DNA of 64,000 bases from Artemia franciscana (GCF_032884065.1 NC_088866.1:62975848-63039847), one strand, 5' to 3'. Numbered from the stretch's first letter, positions 1 through 12,818 are shown. Numbers and translations are program-made. Notes: a model not told the origin generated them from the letters alone.

Positions 1-251
1 TTATAAAAATAATAAATGGCTAAGTGAAAGAGCAATTCTCGCACCCAAAAATATAGACGTCCACGAAATCAACAATATTGTTTTGACCAAGATTCGAGAC
101 CAGGCAGTCCGAGACCAGGCAGTACGTTGCATGTTCGAGGGTCGGTAAACCTGACAATCTATTTATATGCAGCGACAATTGGACAGTGAAGAATGTTGTA
201 TATTCGCAAGTTTTACGCAGTTAATTTGTATTGTATCTATCTATCTATCTA
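1..251 (+). mobile_element. 3' part of a decayed autonomous Helitron (helicase remnant), cut by window edge
   Basis: The first ~105 bases translate on the plus strand as a piece of the Helitron PIF1-like helicase (KNNKWLSERAILAPKNIDV, then HEINNIVLTKI). The frame then jumps to the 3' non-coding region (CCTGACAATCTATTTATATGC and onward). The same jump occurs in the inverted copy at about 14945-14975, so both descend from one already deleted element. A short Helitron begins at 252 inside its tail. Confidence 0.8.
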
Positions 252-577
252 TCTATATAAAAACGAGTTGTGTGTATGCATGTTTGTTTGTTTGTAAAAA
301 GAGCGTTTGCATATGACGTCATTATTAGCACTTACGGCTTTGTATATGCCCAAACAATGGGAAAGCCAAGAATGTTGTATAGTCGCAATTTTTACGTAGT
401 TTGAAACACATATATAAATCTATCTATATTCACAGATGGGACAAAGGGACACAACTACAATGGCGCGTAACTAATATGGCGCGTAACGACTTAAGCGGGT
501 GGGGGGGCTTGGGGGGTGCGCGAAGCGCCCCACCAACTAGGTGTTGGGGTGGCGCGAAGCGCCACCCCAACAGCTAG
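252..577 (+). mobile_element. Short non-autonomous Helitron, complete, 326 bp
   Basis: It starts A|TCTATATAAAAACGAG at 252 and ends CTAG|T at 574-577, matching Helitron insertion between A and T. It contains one TGACGTCA (about 316-323), no ORF, and the two consecutive hairpin+CTAG modules at its 3' end. An inverted, nearly identical copy is at 14489-14815, and a truncated relative at 20342-20624. The complete ends make this one of the best-defined elements in the window. Confidence 0.85.
544..577 (+). other. Helitron 3' terminator: 12-bp hairpin plus CTAG
   Basis: TTGGGGTGGCGC (544-555), loop GAA, GCGCCACCCCAA (559-570), then CAG and CTAG|T. This perfect stem followed by CTRR is the hallmark of Helitron 3' ends. 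It recurs as the outer terminus of most Helitrons listed here, and I give it once as the reference copy. Just upstream is a second, inner module of the same design (GGCGC GAA GCGCC, then ACCAACTAGG). Confidence 0.9.
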
Positions 578-578
578 T

Positions 579-2782
<2,204 letters not shown>

Positions 2783-2866
<84 letters not shown>
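2783..2866. repeat. (TA)n tract at the head-to-head junction of two Helitrons
   Basis: TA dinucleotides with one TTTA interruption. Both flanking Helitron 5' ends point outward from it, making a ~2.7-kb local palindrome (1439-4169). Confidence 0.95.
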
Positions 2867-2871
<5 letters not shown>

Positions 2872-2910
2872 ATATATAAAAATAAGTTGTCTGTCTGTCT
2901 GTGGATCAGG

Positions 2911-2998
2911 TGACGTCATGTTTCTGTGTTGACTGACGTCATGAAATTAGTTGTCGTCATTTTTGCTTTGACGGTGACGTCATTAACGGTATTTAAGA
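2911..2998 (+). promoter_or_regulatory. Helitron promoter: three CRE palindromes plus TATA-like box
   Basis: Perfect TGACGTCA octamers occur at 2911-2918, 2934-2941 and 2975-2982, followed by TATTTAAG at about 2990-2997. The ATG at 3031 lies about 35 bp further on. TGACGTCA is the established binding site of CREB/ATF bZIP factors. That they drive this element is inference. The same octamers recur in nearly every Helitron 5' end in the window. Confidence 0.65.
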
Positions 2999-3030
2999 CA
3001 TTTGTTCACGGAAAAATGTTTAATTGTAAA

Positions 3031-3312
3031 ATGACTGAAGAACCTACAATGGCAACAGCCGAGGAAGCTGCTCAAAGAGTTTCTGCCAAAAAACTTGCTG
3101 CTGATAGAGAAAGTAAGAAAAGAAAGCGTTCCGAGGAATCACAAGAACAGCAAGAAAACAGGGTTGCGGCTAAAGAACGCAAAACCGCGCAGTTAGATGA
3201 AAATCCACCTGGACAGCGAGAGTCAAAACATATCAAAACTGAAAATGATAGCGATGATGATTGGGTTTGGGATTTTGACTTGGATAAGGTCATCAATGCC
3301 TACCATATTTAA
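3031..3312 (+). CDS. Short Helitron-encoded basic/acidic protein (93 aa), function unknown
   Basis: I take the ATG at 3031 because a TATA-like box at 2990 would place the transcript start after the upstream in-frame ATG at 2926. The protein starts MTEEPTMATAEEAAQRVSAK, followed by a lysine/arginine-rich segment with a possible nuclear signal (ESKKRKRSEES). A glutamine/glutamate coil follows, then an acidic-aromatic tail (NDSDDDWVWDFDLDKVINAY). The first two thirds match the N-terminal coil of Helitron replication proteins. The tail is absent from the long protein. AATAAA follows 48 bases after the stop. Three decayed copies exist (2334, 35876 and 46881 regions). It could be a regulatory by-product of the transposon or simply a deletion derivative. 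I do not recognise a named family for the tail. Confidence 0.5.
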   Translation: MTEEPTMATAEEAAQRVSAKKLAADRESKKRKRSEESQEQQENRVAAKERKTAQLDENPPGQRESKHIKTENDSDDDWVWDFDLDKVINAYHI

Positions 3313-3360
3313 GTTAAAAAACAAAGGTTCGTCGATATGTACTTCATAGTGACGCTGAAA

Positions 3361-3366
3361 AATAAA
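3361..3366 (+). terminator. Polyadenylation signal AATAAA
   Basis: A canonical AATAAA lies 48 bases after the stop of the ORF at 3031-3312 and is followed by an A-rich stretch. It is consistent with 3'-end processing of that transcript. Counterpart signals occur in the other ORF-bearing copies, for example the inverted one near 2210-2215. Confidence 0.55.
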
Positions 3367-3439
3367 GAAGAAAAAGAAAACTGAAAAAAGAAAAAAGGTA
3401 AAAAACTAAAAAAAAACTAAAAAGAAAAAACACTCAAAG

Positions 3440-3835
3440 AGAAATTACAGACCGGGACACAAATGACGACCGAGACAGAGGGAATATAAGTGACGACCGG
3501 GAACCTCAAAGAGAAATTACAGACTGGGACACCCGGACACAAATCACGACAGGGACACAGGGAATATAAATGACGACCGGGACACAGGGACACAACTACA
3601 ACGGGGACGCCGGGGGCACAGGCGGGATATATAAATGACGACCGGGACACAGGGATTGTTCGAATAGAAATTACAGACCGGGACACAGGGACACAAATGA
3701 CGACCGGGACACCGGGACACAGGGAATATAAATTAAGACCGGGATACTCAAAGAGAAATTACAAACTGGGACACCGGGACACAAATGACGACCGAGACAC
3801 AGGGAATATAAATGACGACCGGGAACACAGGGACA
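3440..3835 (+). repeat. GACCGGGACAC minisatellite inside Helitron
   Basis: Irregular tandem units built on GACCGGGACAC. An 18-bp unit ends AAATGAC, a 27-bp unit has AGGGAATATAAATGAC, and a longer unit contains ACAACTACAACGGGGACGCC. The same array lies in the equivalent place of most Helitrons here (e.g. 775-1155, 1770-2135, 13930-14300, 28500-28890, 36360-36690, 46040-46640, 47430-47830). Read in one frame it gives NDDRDTGNI repeats and in the antisense frame VPVVIYIP repeats. Neither looks like a selected protein. Confidence 0.85.
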
Positions 3836-4168
3836 CATCATTAGAATAATGAGGTATAGATCTGAATACGGATTGTTTTTCCCATGGACAATTATATGTT
3901 GCATGTTCAAGAGTCAGTAAACCTGACAATCTATTTATATGCACAGACAATGGGACAGCGAAGAATGTTGTATATTCGCATGTTTTACGTAGTTAAAAAC
4001 ATATATTTATATCTATCTCTATTCACAGGTGGGACACAGGGACAAAACTACAATGGCGCGTAACTAATATGGCGCGTAACGACTTACGCGCGCGAGGGGG
4101 CTTGGGGGGGCGCGAAGCGCCCCACCAACTAGGTGTTGGGGTGGCGCGAAGCGCCACCCCAACAGCTA

Positions 4169-4169
<1 letters not shown>

Positions 4170-4256
<87 letters not shown>
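4170..4256. repeat. (TA)n microsatellite
   Basis: TA dinucleotides between the Helitron end at 4169 and the start of the large minisatellite (TTAGCTAAGTATATATTAAT). The same junction is repeated in reverse at about 12455-12480. Confidence 0.97.
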
Positions 4257-4259
<3 letters not shown>

Positions 4260-7200
4260 CTAAGTATATATTAATATAGATCAAGACAAACAGGCACGGA
4301 GAGAAAGTCAAAAAACAGTGAGAGAAAAATACACAAAAACAGATAACAACACATAGTCAGACTCACAGGCACACACACAATCAGACACAAAGGCAAAGAG
4401 AAAGACACGACATAGGGGGGGGGGGCGCACAAACAAACACAATTACAAAAATTCAAAAAGGCACACACAAAATCAGAGACACAGGCAGGAGGAGAGAGAT
4501 AGATAGACGCTGAGGGAAAAACACCTACAAACAACCGCACACAGTCAGACAAACAGGCAAACACTCAGTCAGGGACACAGGCATGCAGAGAGGGAACACA
4601 GAGGGAAAAACACACAGCCATACACGGTCAGACACGCAGGCAAATACGAAGTCAGACTCAAATGCATGGGGAGAGCGACATAAAACATAAAGGGAAAGAC
4701 AAAGAGAGACACACACAGCCACACAAATTCAGCCACGCAGGTAAACACACAGTCAGACACACAGTCAGAAACACAGTCAGATACACAGCCACGGAGAGGA
4801 AGATAAAACACACAGAGGGAAAAAACGCATACAAACAACCACACAGATTAAAAAACAGGTACGCACACAGTAAGACACACTGGCACAGGAAGAAAGACAA
4901 AACAGACAGAGGAGACAAACAAACAGGAACACAGCCACACAAAATTCAATACACAGCCACAAATTCACTAAGAGACACAGACGAGGAGAGAAAGAAAAAA
5001 AAACTGAAGTAAAGCACACACACACACAATCACACAGCCACAAAAAGTCAGACAAACAAGCACACACACAGTCAGATATATAGTCCCAGAGAGAGAGATA
5101 GAGACAAAACACAGAGAAAAAATAAATGAACACACACAACCATACAAAATCAGTCAAACGGACACACATACAGTCAGACACACAGACACGGTAGAGAGAC
5201 AAAAACAAATAGAAAGAAAAAACAGACACAAAAAAGAACAAGAAAATAAGTCATACTGCCACACACACACAGTAAGACACACGGACCAGGAGAGAGAAAG
5301 AGAAAAGAACAGGGGAAAATCCACACACTAAAACACATAACCACGCAAAGTCAGACATATAGGTATACACACAGTCAGATAAATAGCTATGGAGAGAGAG
5401 ACAAAATGCACAACCACACTAAGTCAGAAACACAGGCTTGCACCCTCCCAGATATAAAGGCAAGGAGAGAGAGAGACAAAACCCGCAATGGGAAAAAGAG
5501 AAAAACACATAAGCATACAAAGTCAGACACGCAGGCAAACACAAAGACAGAGACACAGGCATGGGGAAAAGACAAAACATATAGAGGGTAAAACACACAA
5601 TTACGCACAACCACATTAGATCAGAAACACAGTCAGACACAGAACTATGGCAAAAGAGACAAAAAACGAAGAAAGGGGAAAAACACACATAAAAACGCAA
5701 AACGTCAGACACACAGGCACACACAAAGTTAGCCATAGAACACGGATAGAGAGACAAAGACACGCAGAGGCTAAATAAACACACACACACAACGAAACAA
5801 AGTCACTCACACAGGACACACACAGTCAGATATATAGTAATGGAGAGAGAGAGAGAGAGAGAGACAAAAACAAACAGAAGGAGACACACATACAAACATA
5901 GAAAGCCAGGGATACAGCCACACATATAGTCAGACACACAGGCGATGAGAGAGAGACAAAAACACAGGGAGGGGGATTCACACACACATATATACATATA
6001 TATGTAAACAAACAAAGTGAGACACACAGGCACGGAGAGAGAGACAAAACAGAGAGGGAAAAATACACTCAAACAAATAACAACACAAAGTCAGAGTCAA
6101 GGACACACACAAAATCCGACAGACAGCAACAGAAAAAGAGGAAAAACACAGAGGGGGTCAAAAAGTCAGACACAGGCACACGCAAAGTCAGACACACAAG
6201 CATGGGGAGAGAAAAAAAGAGAAACAGAGGAAAAAGCACTAACAAACAACCCCACACAGTCAGACCTACAGGTAAAAGTTCTGTCAGGGACACAAGGACG
6301 GAGAGGAAAACAAACACAAACAGAGGGAAAACAAAAAAATACAGACGCAGCCAGACAAAGTCAGGCACACATATACCCACCCATTAAACACAAAGGTAGG
6401 GAGAGAGAGAGAGAAAGAGAAAAAACACACAGAAGGAAAAACACAAACGGAAACAAACAAGCACTCAAACTTAGACTCGCAGGCAAACGCACAGAGTCAG
6501 AGACACAGGCACGGAGAGTGAGACAAAAGTACACAGAGGGAAAAACACACACAAACACAATAAACAATACAAAGTCTGACACGAAGGCAAACACAAAATC
6601 AAACAAATAGGCACGGGGAGAGAGACAAGAACACAGATGGAAAATAACACAGAAAAACACAACCACACAAAGTCTATATGCAGGCGAAACATACAGTCAG
6701 ATACACAGGCACGGGGAGAGAGACAAAACACAGAGAGAAAAACACACACAGAATCAAACAGCCACACAAAGTCAAACAGGCTGGCAAACACAGAGTCAGA
6801 CACACAGGTAGGGGAGAGAGACTAAACAAAGAGAAAAAATGATGCACATACACAACACCGCACAAGGTCAGATACACAGGCACACAAGCCAAGGCATGGA
6901 GTGAGAGACAAATGCAGAGAGGGAAAAACACACAAATACAACCACATTAAGACAGACATTTAGGCACGCACACAGTATGACACACAGGCACGTGGAGAAA
7001 CACAAAAGCACAGAGTAGAAAAACCTCAAACACACAAAGTTACATACACAGACATGCACACAATCACAAACATCAAGAGAAAGACAAAAACATGCGGAGA
7101 GAAAACACACATATACACAGAAATACGCAATCAAACACATAGGCACACACAAAGTCAGACTCATAGGCACAGAGAGAGAGAAAGACAAAAAGTCAAGGAG

Positions 7201-8098
7201 GGGAGACATACACAACCAAACAAAGTCAGACATTGACTTTGAGAAAGACAAAACATGAGAGAAAGACAAAAACTTTTCTCTCATTCAAACTCTCTTTGCG
7301 TGTGCCTAGACAAAGCGAAGAGAAAACCCACATATACACAGAAATACGCAAAGTTAAACACATAGGCACACACAAAGTGAGACTCATAGGCACGGAGAGA
7401 GAGGAAGACAAAAAGTCACGGAGGGAAGACACACACAACCACATAAAGTCAGACATATAGGCACAAACACAATCGAACACACAGGTATGTGGAGAGAGAC
7501 AAAACACAGAGGGAAAGACACACACAGACTAACTTAACCAGACAAAGTCAGACACGCAAGCGAACTTATAGTCAGAAGCACAGACAAGGGGAAAAAGACT
7601 AAATGAAAAAACACACATACACAATTATAATCGCACAAAGTCAGAAACACAGGTACATACTTAGCTAGAAAAACGGGCAAAGAGACAAAATACACAGAGG
7701 GAACAATACACACAACCACATAAAGTCAGAGACACAGGTACACAAGTCGGACACTTAGGCACGCAGAGAAATACAAAAGCACACAGAGGAAGAAACAAAG
7801 ACACGTACAACCTCACAGTCAGACAAACAAGCACACACTGAGTCTTATACACAGGCATGGGGAGAGAGAGACAAAAACACACAGGGTAAAAAAAAACTGA
7901 CTCTCAGCCACACAAAGTCAGACACAAAAACACACACATAGACAGACCCAAAGGTATGACAAAAGAGTCAACAACGTATAGAGGGAAAAACAAACACACA
8001 CAACCACAAAAATTTAGATACTCGGGTACGCACACAGTTAGACACACAGGCACGGAGAGAGAAAAAACATAGAGAGGAAAAAATACATACGCACGTAA
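4257..8098 (+). repeat. Giant ~65-bp minisatellite, left arm of the large inverted repeat
   Basis: Degenerate tandem units, each roughly CAGACACACAGGCACGGAGA, GAGACAAAACACAGAGGG, AAAAACACACACAACCACAC, AAAGT. Shorter CAGACACACAGGCACACA half-units are interspersed. The strand is almost free of T in long runs. Many long frames exist on both strands (cysteine/leucine-rich on minus, lysine/threonine-rich on plus) because the unit lacks stops. Length variation, absence of start context and repeat origin argue against coding. A ~250-bp internal duplication is visible (about 7085-7180 versus 7320-7415). Confidence 0.9.
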
Positions 8099-8880
8099 CA
8101 TATCGAGCTCTGGTATCACAATCCCTATCTAAAATAAGGCGAGGGGAGGGGGTTTCAAGCTTTAAGAAATTCGGGTTTTCCTTCAGTTTAGTAGGGCCTA
8201 TAACAACTTCCACCCATGGCTTGCCCCAAGCCTGGAAATAACCCTTTTCCAAAATAAGTCATACGGAAGCCAACCTTCAACCAAATATTCCATTCCCAGA
8301 GAAAAATTACTTTTTATGGCACTTGGTATTTATCAAGTGACATACAGTGATCGCGAATTCTGTAGGTCTGTCGGTCTGTCAGGCCCGGTCTTGCTACTTT
8401 AGGCACTTCCAGATAAGCTAGGACGATGAAATTTGGCAGGCGTATCAGGGACCAGAAGTGATAAAATTTGAAATACTTGTTTCCCCGATTCGACCATCTA
8501 GAGGGAGAGGAGGAAGTGGGAGGACGGTTAATTCGAAAAAAATTGATCGGATCTGAATTAAATTTGATATTTAGAAGGATATCATGTCTCAGAACTCTTA
8601 CTTTAAAATCCGACCGGATCAGGTGATGGAGGGGAAACCGGAAATCTTGGAAAATGCACAGAGTAGAGGGATCGGGATGAAACTTAGTGGGAAAAATAAG
8701 CACAAGTCCTAGATACGTGATTGACATAAACACAACGAGTTCACTCTCTTTTGGGGAGTTGGGGGGAGGGTTAATGCTGAGAAATTGGGAAAAAATGAGG
8801 TATTTTTAACTTATGAAGGAGTGATCGGATCTTGAATGTCATCGGATGAAATTTCATATTAGAATGATCTACCGTTGTGA
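8099..8880. repeat. Spacer between minisatellite blocks; degenerate long-period repeat
   Basis: This stretch is not minisatellite. It contains loosely repeated phrases such as GATGAAATTTGGCAGGCGTA, GGGATGAAACTTAGTGGG and GATCGGATCTGAATTAAATT, suggesting an old tandem or dispersed repeat with a period of roughly 150 bp. The 139-codon minus-strand frame at 8314-8733 follows the repeat and shows no domain. It has no inverted partner in the right arm. Confidence 0.4.
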
Positions 8881-9640
8881 TCAACCGCACAAAGTTGACC
8901 ACAGAGGCAAGCACACAGTCAGAAGCACAGACAAAGAGAGAGAGAGAAACACATATTGAGGAAAAACACACAAAAATACAGAAGCACTCAAAAGTCAGAC
9001 ACACAGGCACATAAAAAGGAAGACACATAGGCACAGAGAAAGAGACAAAAAGCAACAGAGAGAAAAACCCACACACAATTACACACAACCACATAAAGTC
9101 AGACACATAGATAAAACACAGTCTGAGGTAGAGGCACAGAGAGAGGCAAAATGGGGAAAAACGCAATGGGGAAAAACATACACACACTCAGCCAAACAAA
9201 GCTAGACAAACAGGTAAGACACACTCAGACACATAGGCACGGAGAAAGAGACAAAAACACACAGAGGGTAAAATCTACACACTCAAAACCAAACAAAGTC
9301 AGATACACAGGCACGGGGAGAAAAACAAAAACTCAAAGGGGGGAAACACACGCAATCCACCACACAAAGTCAGACACACGGGCACACGCACAGTCAGACA
9401 AACAGAAACACACACAGTAAGACACACAGGCACGGAGAGAGGCAAAAACACAGAGTGGGTAAAACATACACACATACACAACCACACGAAGTCAGACACA
9501 CAGGCACGCCCACAGTCACAAATACAAGCACGAAGAACGAGACAAAACACGTAGAAGGAAAAAACATACATATCAACAAAAACAACCACACAAATTGAGC
9601 CACACATGCACACGAGAAGTAAGACACACAGGCACACAAG
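8881..9640 (+). repeat. Minisatellite block, same family and orientation as 4257-8098
   Basis: The CAGACACACAGGCACGGAGA units continue after the spacer in the same direction. The block ends near 9640 (CACACAAGATCAATTTTTTG). Confidence 0.85.
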
Positions 9641-9840
9641 ATCAATTTTTTGACAATCGTGGCTCGTAAGATCTATCAACTCACGTTTCATAGCCCTTAA
9701 AAACCTGTTTTAACCACTAAAAGCAAACAATGCAATTCCTAGGGTTTCTTCATGCAATCTCGCACTGTTTTTTAAAGATTCAGTCTTTTTCTTATGTGCT
9801 AGCACCTTAAGTTGATCTAACCGAGGTAACCCAATCAGAG
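9641..9840. other. Unique sequence at the orientation switch
   Basis: About 200 bp of non-repetitive sequence between minisatellite in one orientation and the same minisatellite in the opposite orientation. I see no ORF, hairpin or terminal repeats in it. It lies near the centre of the large inverted repeat. Confidence 0.5.
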
Positions 9841-12472
9841 TTGACCCAACCAAGCTTGTTAGTGTGTGTTTGTGTGTCTTTTCCGTCTTTGTATTTTCCT
9901 CTCCCTCTCAGTGTCTGGAGATTTGACTTTGTGTGGGCGGGTGTGTCTAACTTTGTATGGTTGTGTTTGTGTGTGTGTTTTTATCATTATGTTGCGTTTC
10001 GTCTCTCTCTCCGTGCCTATATGTCTGACCGTGTGTGTGCCTTTGTATCTGACTTTACTTGGTTACGTGCGTATGTATTTTTTCCTCTCTATGTTTTTTC
10101 TCTCTCCGTGCCTGTGTGTCTGACTGTGTGCGTACCCGAGTATCTAAATTTTTGTGGTTGTGTGTGTTTGTTTTTCCCTCTATACGTTGTTGACTCTCTT
10201 GTCATACCTTTGGGTCTGTCTATGTGTGTGTTTTTGTGTCTGACTGTGTGTGGCTGAGAGTCAGTTTTTTTTACCCTGTGTGTTTTTGTCTCTCTCTCTC
10301 TCCATGCCTGTGTATAAGACTCAGTGTGTGCTTGTTTGTCTGACTGTGTGGTTGTACGTGTCTTTGTTTCTTCCTCTGTGTGCTTTTGTATTTCTCTGCG
10401 TGCCTAAGTGTCCGACTTGTGTACCTGTGTCTCTGTGTTTGTGTGTATTTTTCCCTCTGTATACTTTTGTCTCTCTCTCCGTGCCTGTGTCTCTGACTCT
10501 GTGCGTTTGCCTGCGAGTCTAAGTTTGAGTGCTTGTTTGTTTCCGTTTGTGTTTTTCCTTCTGTGTGTTTTTTCTCTTTCTCTCTCTCTCTCTCCCTACC
10601 TTTGTGTTTAATGGGTGGGTATATGTGTGTCTGACTTTGTCTGGCTGCGTCTGTATTTTTTTGTTTTCCCTCTGTTTGTGTTTGTTTTCCTCTCCGTCCT
10701 TGTGTCCCTGACAGAACTTTTACCTGTAGGTCTGACTGTGTGGGGTTGTTTGTTAGTGCTTTTTCCTCTGTTTCTCTTTTTTTCTCTCCCCATGCTTGTG
10801 TGTCTGACTTTGCGTGTGCCTGTGTCTGACTTTTTGACCCCCTCTGTGTTTTTTCTCTTTTTCTGTGGCTGTCTGTCGGATTTTGTGTGTGTCCTTGACT
10901 CTGACTTTGAGTTGTTATTTGTTTGAGCGTATTTTTCCCTCTCTGTTTTGTCTCTCTCTCCGTGCCTGTGTGTCTCACTTTGTTTGTTTACATATATATG
11001 TATATATGTGTGTGTGAATCCCCCTCCCTGTGTTTTTGTCTCTCTCTCATCGCCTGTGTGTCTGACTATATGTGTGGCTGTATCTCTGGCTTTGTATGTT
11101 TGTATGTGTCTCCTTCTGTTTGTTTTTGTCTCTCTCTCTCTCTCTCTCTCCATTACTATATATCTGACTGTGTGTGTCCTGTGTGAGTGATTCGTTCCGT
11201 TGTGTGTGTTTGTTTATTTAGCCTCTGCGTGTCTTTGTCTCTCTATCCGTGTTCTATGGCTAACTTTGTGTGTGCCTGTGTGTCTGACGTTTTGCGTTTT
11301 TTTGTGTGTTTTTCCCCTTTCTTCGTTTTTTGTCTCTTTTGCCATAGTTCTGTGTCTGACTGTGTTTCTGATCTAATGTGGTTGTGCGTAATTGTGTGTT
11401 TTACCCTCTATATGTTTTGTCGCTTCCCCATGCCTGTGTCTCTGTCTTTGTGTTTGCCTGCGTGTCTGACTTTGTATGCTTATGTGTTTTTCAGTTTTTC
11501 CCATTGCGTGTTTTGTCTCTCTCTCTCCTTGCCTTTATATCTGGGAGGGTGCAAGCCTTTGTGTCTGACTTAGTGTGGTTGTGCATTTTGTCTCTCTCTC
11601 CATAGCTATTTATCTGACTGTGTGTATACCTATATGTCTGACTTTGCGTGGTTATGTGTTTTAGTGTGTGGATTTTCCCCTGTTCTTTTCTCTTTCTCTC
11701 TCCTGGTCCGTGTGTCTTACTGTGTGTGTGTGGCAGTATGACTTATTTTCTTGTTCTTTTTTTGTGTCTTGTTCTTTATTGAATTTTGTGTGGCTGTGTT
11801 CCTGTTTGCTTGTCTCCTCTGTCTGTTTTGTCTTTCTACCTGTGCCAGTGTGTCTTACTGTGTGCTTACCTGTTTTTTAATCTGTGTGGTTGTTTGTATG
11901 CGTTTTTTCCCTCTGTGTGTTTTATCTTCCTCTCTGTGGCTGTGTATCTGACTATGTGTTTCTGACTGTGTGTCTGACTGTGTGTTTACCTGCGTGGCTG
12001 AATTTGTGTGGCTGTGTGTGTCTCTCTTTGTCTTTCCCTTTGTGTTTTATGTCGCTATCCCCATGCATGTGAGTCTGACTTCGTGTTTGCCTGCGTGTCT
12101 GCCCGTGTATGGCTGTGTGTTTTTCCCTCTGTGTTCCCTCTCTCCATGCCTGTGTCCCTGACTGAGTGTTTGCCTGTTTGTCTGACTGTGTGCGGTTGTT
12201 TTTAGGTGTTTTTTCCTCAGCGTCTATCTGTCTCTCTCCTCCTGCCTGTGTCTCTGATTTTGTGTGTGCCTTTTTGAATTTGTGTAATTGTGTTTGTTTG
12301 TGCGACCCCCCCCCACCTATGTCGTGTCTTTCTCTTTATCTTTGTGTCTGATTGTGTGTGTGCCTGTGAGTCTGACTTTGTGTTGTTATCTGTTTGTGTG
12401 TATTTCTCTCTCAGTGTGTTTTGACTTTCTCTCCGTGCCTGTTTGTCTTAATCTATGTTAATATATACTTAG

Positions 12473-12478
<6 letters not shown>
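9841..12478 (-). repeat. Giant minisatellite, right arm (inverted)
   Basis: From about 10062 to 12478 this is the reverse complement of 4257-8098 with high similarity. For example, the 7827-7924 segment reappears reversed at 10258-10345, and the outer junction CTTAGCTAATATATA near 12470 mirrors 4250-4265. It lacks the equivalent of left-arm bases ~6558-7728, joined at about 10450. Bases 9841-10061 are the same minisatellite without a direct left partner. Open frames here are not coding. Confidence 0.88.

Positions 12479-12564
<86 letters not shown>
12479..12564. repeat. (TA)n microsatellite
   Basis: TA dinucleotides into which the plus-strand Helitron at 12565 is inserted (…TATA|TCTATATATAT). 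Confidence 0.97.
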
Positions 12565-12567
<3 letters not shown>

Positions 12568-12743
12568 ATATATATATAAAAATAAGTTGTCTGTCTGTGG
12601 ATCTGTGGATCAGGTGACGTCATGTTTCTGTGTCGGCTGACGTCATGAAATTAGTTGTCATTTTTGTTATGACGATGCTTAGTATATTGTAAAACACATT
12701 AATTTGGTTAATAATATACTATTTAAAACACCAAAATGAACAT

Positions 12744-12818
12744 GCTGGAGTAGTCACTCAGTGAGAGAGGATGTCAGAACGGAGAATGAAGGTCCCAGGT
12801 TCAAATCCTGGTTAGGCT
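12744..12818 (+). repeat. tRNA-derived SINE-like head (RNA polymerase III boxes)
   Basis: Box B GGTTCAAATCC at 12798-12808 sits in a perfect T-arm (CCAGG / CCTGG). About 45 bp upstream is a box-A-like region (TAGTCACTCAGTGAGAG). The acceptor ends do not pair, so this is not a functional tRNA gene. An A-rich tail follows directly. The second copy at 41990-42065 has box B at 42044-42054. The KPGFEPRTF antisense peptide is the usual by-product of such a box B. Confidence 0.65.

Larger units (their letters stand above)
2867..4169 (+). mobile_element. Non-autonomous Helitron with intact short ORF, ~1.30 kb
   Basis: It starts A|TCTATATATATAAAAATAAG at 2867 and ends with the inner hairpin/CTAGG, outer hairpin and CTAG|T at 4166-4169. 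Internally it has a CRE/TATA promoter (2911-2998), an ORF (3031-3312), AATAAA (3361), the GACCGGGACAC minisatellite (about 3440-3835) and the conserved 3' region. It is the most complete short Helitron with an open ORF in the window. Confidence 0.88.

Noticed and set aside
2783..2866. (TA)n tract as a replication origin or bidirectional promoter
   Set aside because: The same tracts are everywhere in the window and are explained as Helitron target or internal tracts. No independent evidence of an origin.
4271..7525. Many cysteine/leucine/valine-rich frames on minus (CVSVCLTLCG type) and lysine/threonine-rich frames on plus
   Set aside because: They come from a ~65-bp unit without stop codons. 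Frames shift with unit length, overlap on both strands and reappear inverted at 9841-12478, so they are not a cysteine-rich protein or toxin family.
4257..8098. CRISPR array
   Set aside because: Units are directly adjacent without unique spacers, and the setting is eukaryotic.
8314..8733. 139-codon minus-strand frame as a gene
   Set aside because: It overlaps a degenerate repeat, shows no recognisable domain and has no clear start or splice context.
12744..12818. Functional tRNA gene
   Set aside because: The T-arm and box B are good, but acceptor ends do not pair and no convincing anticodon arm forms. It sits inside a repeated Helitron.
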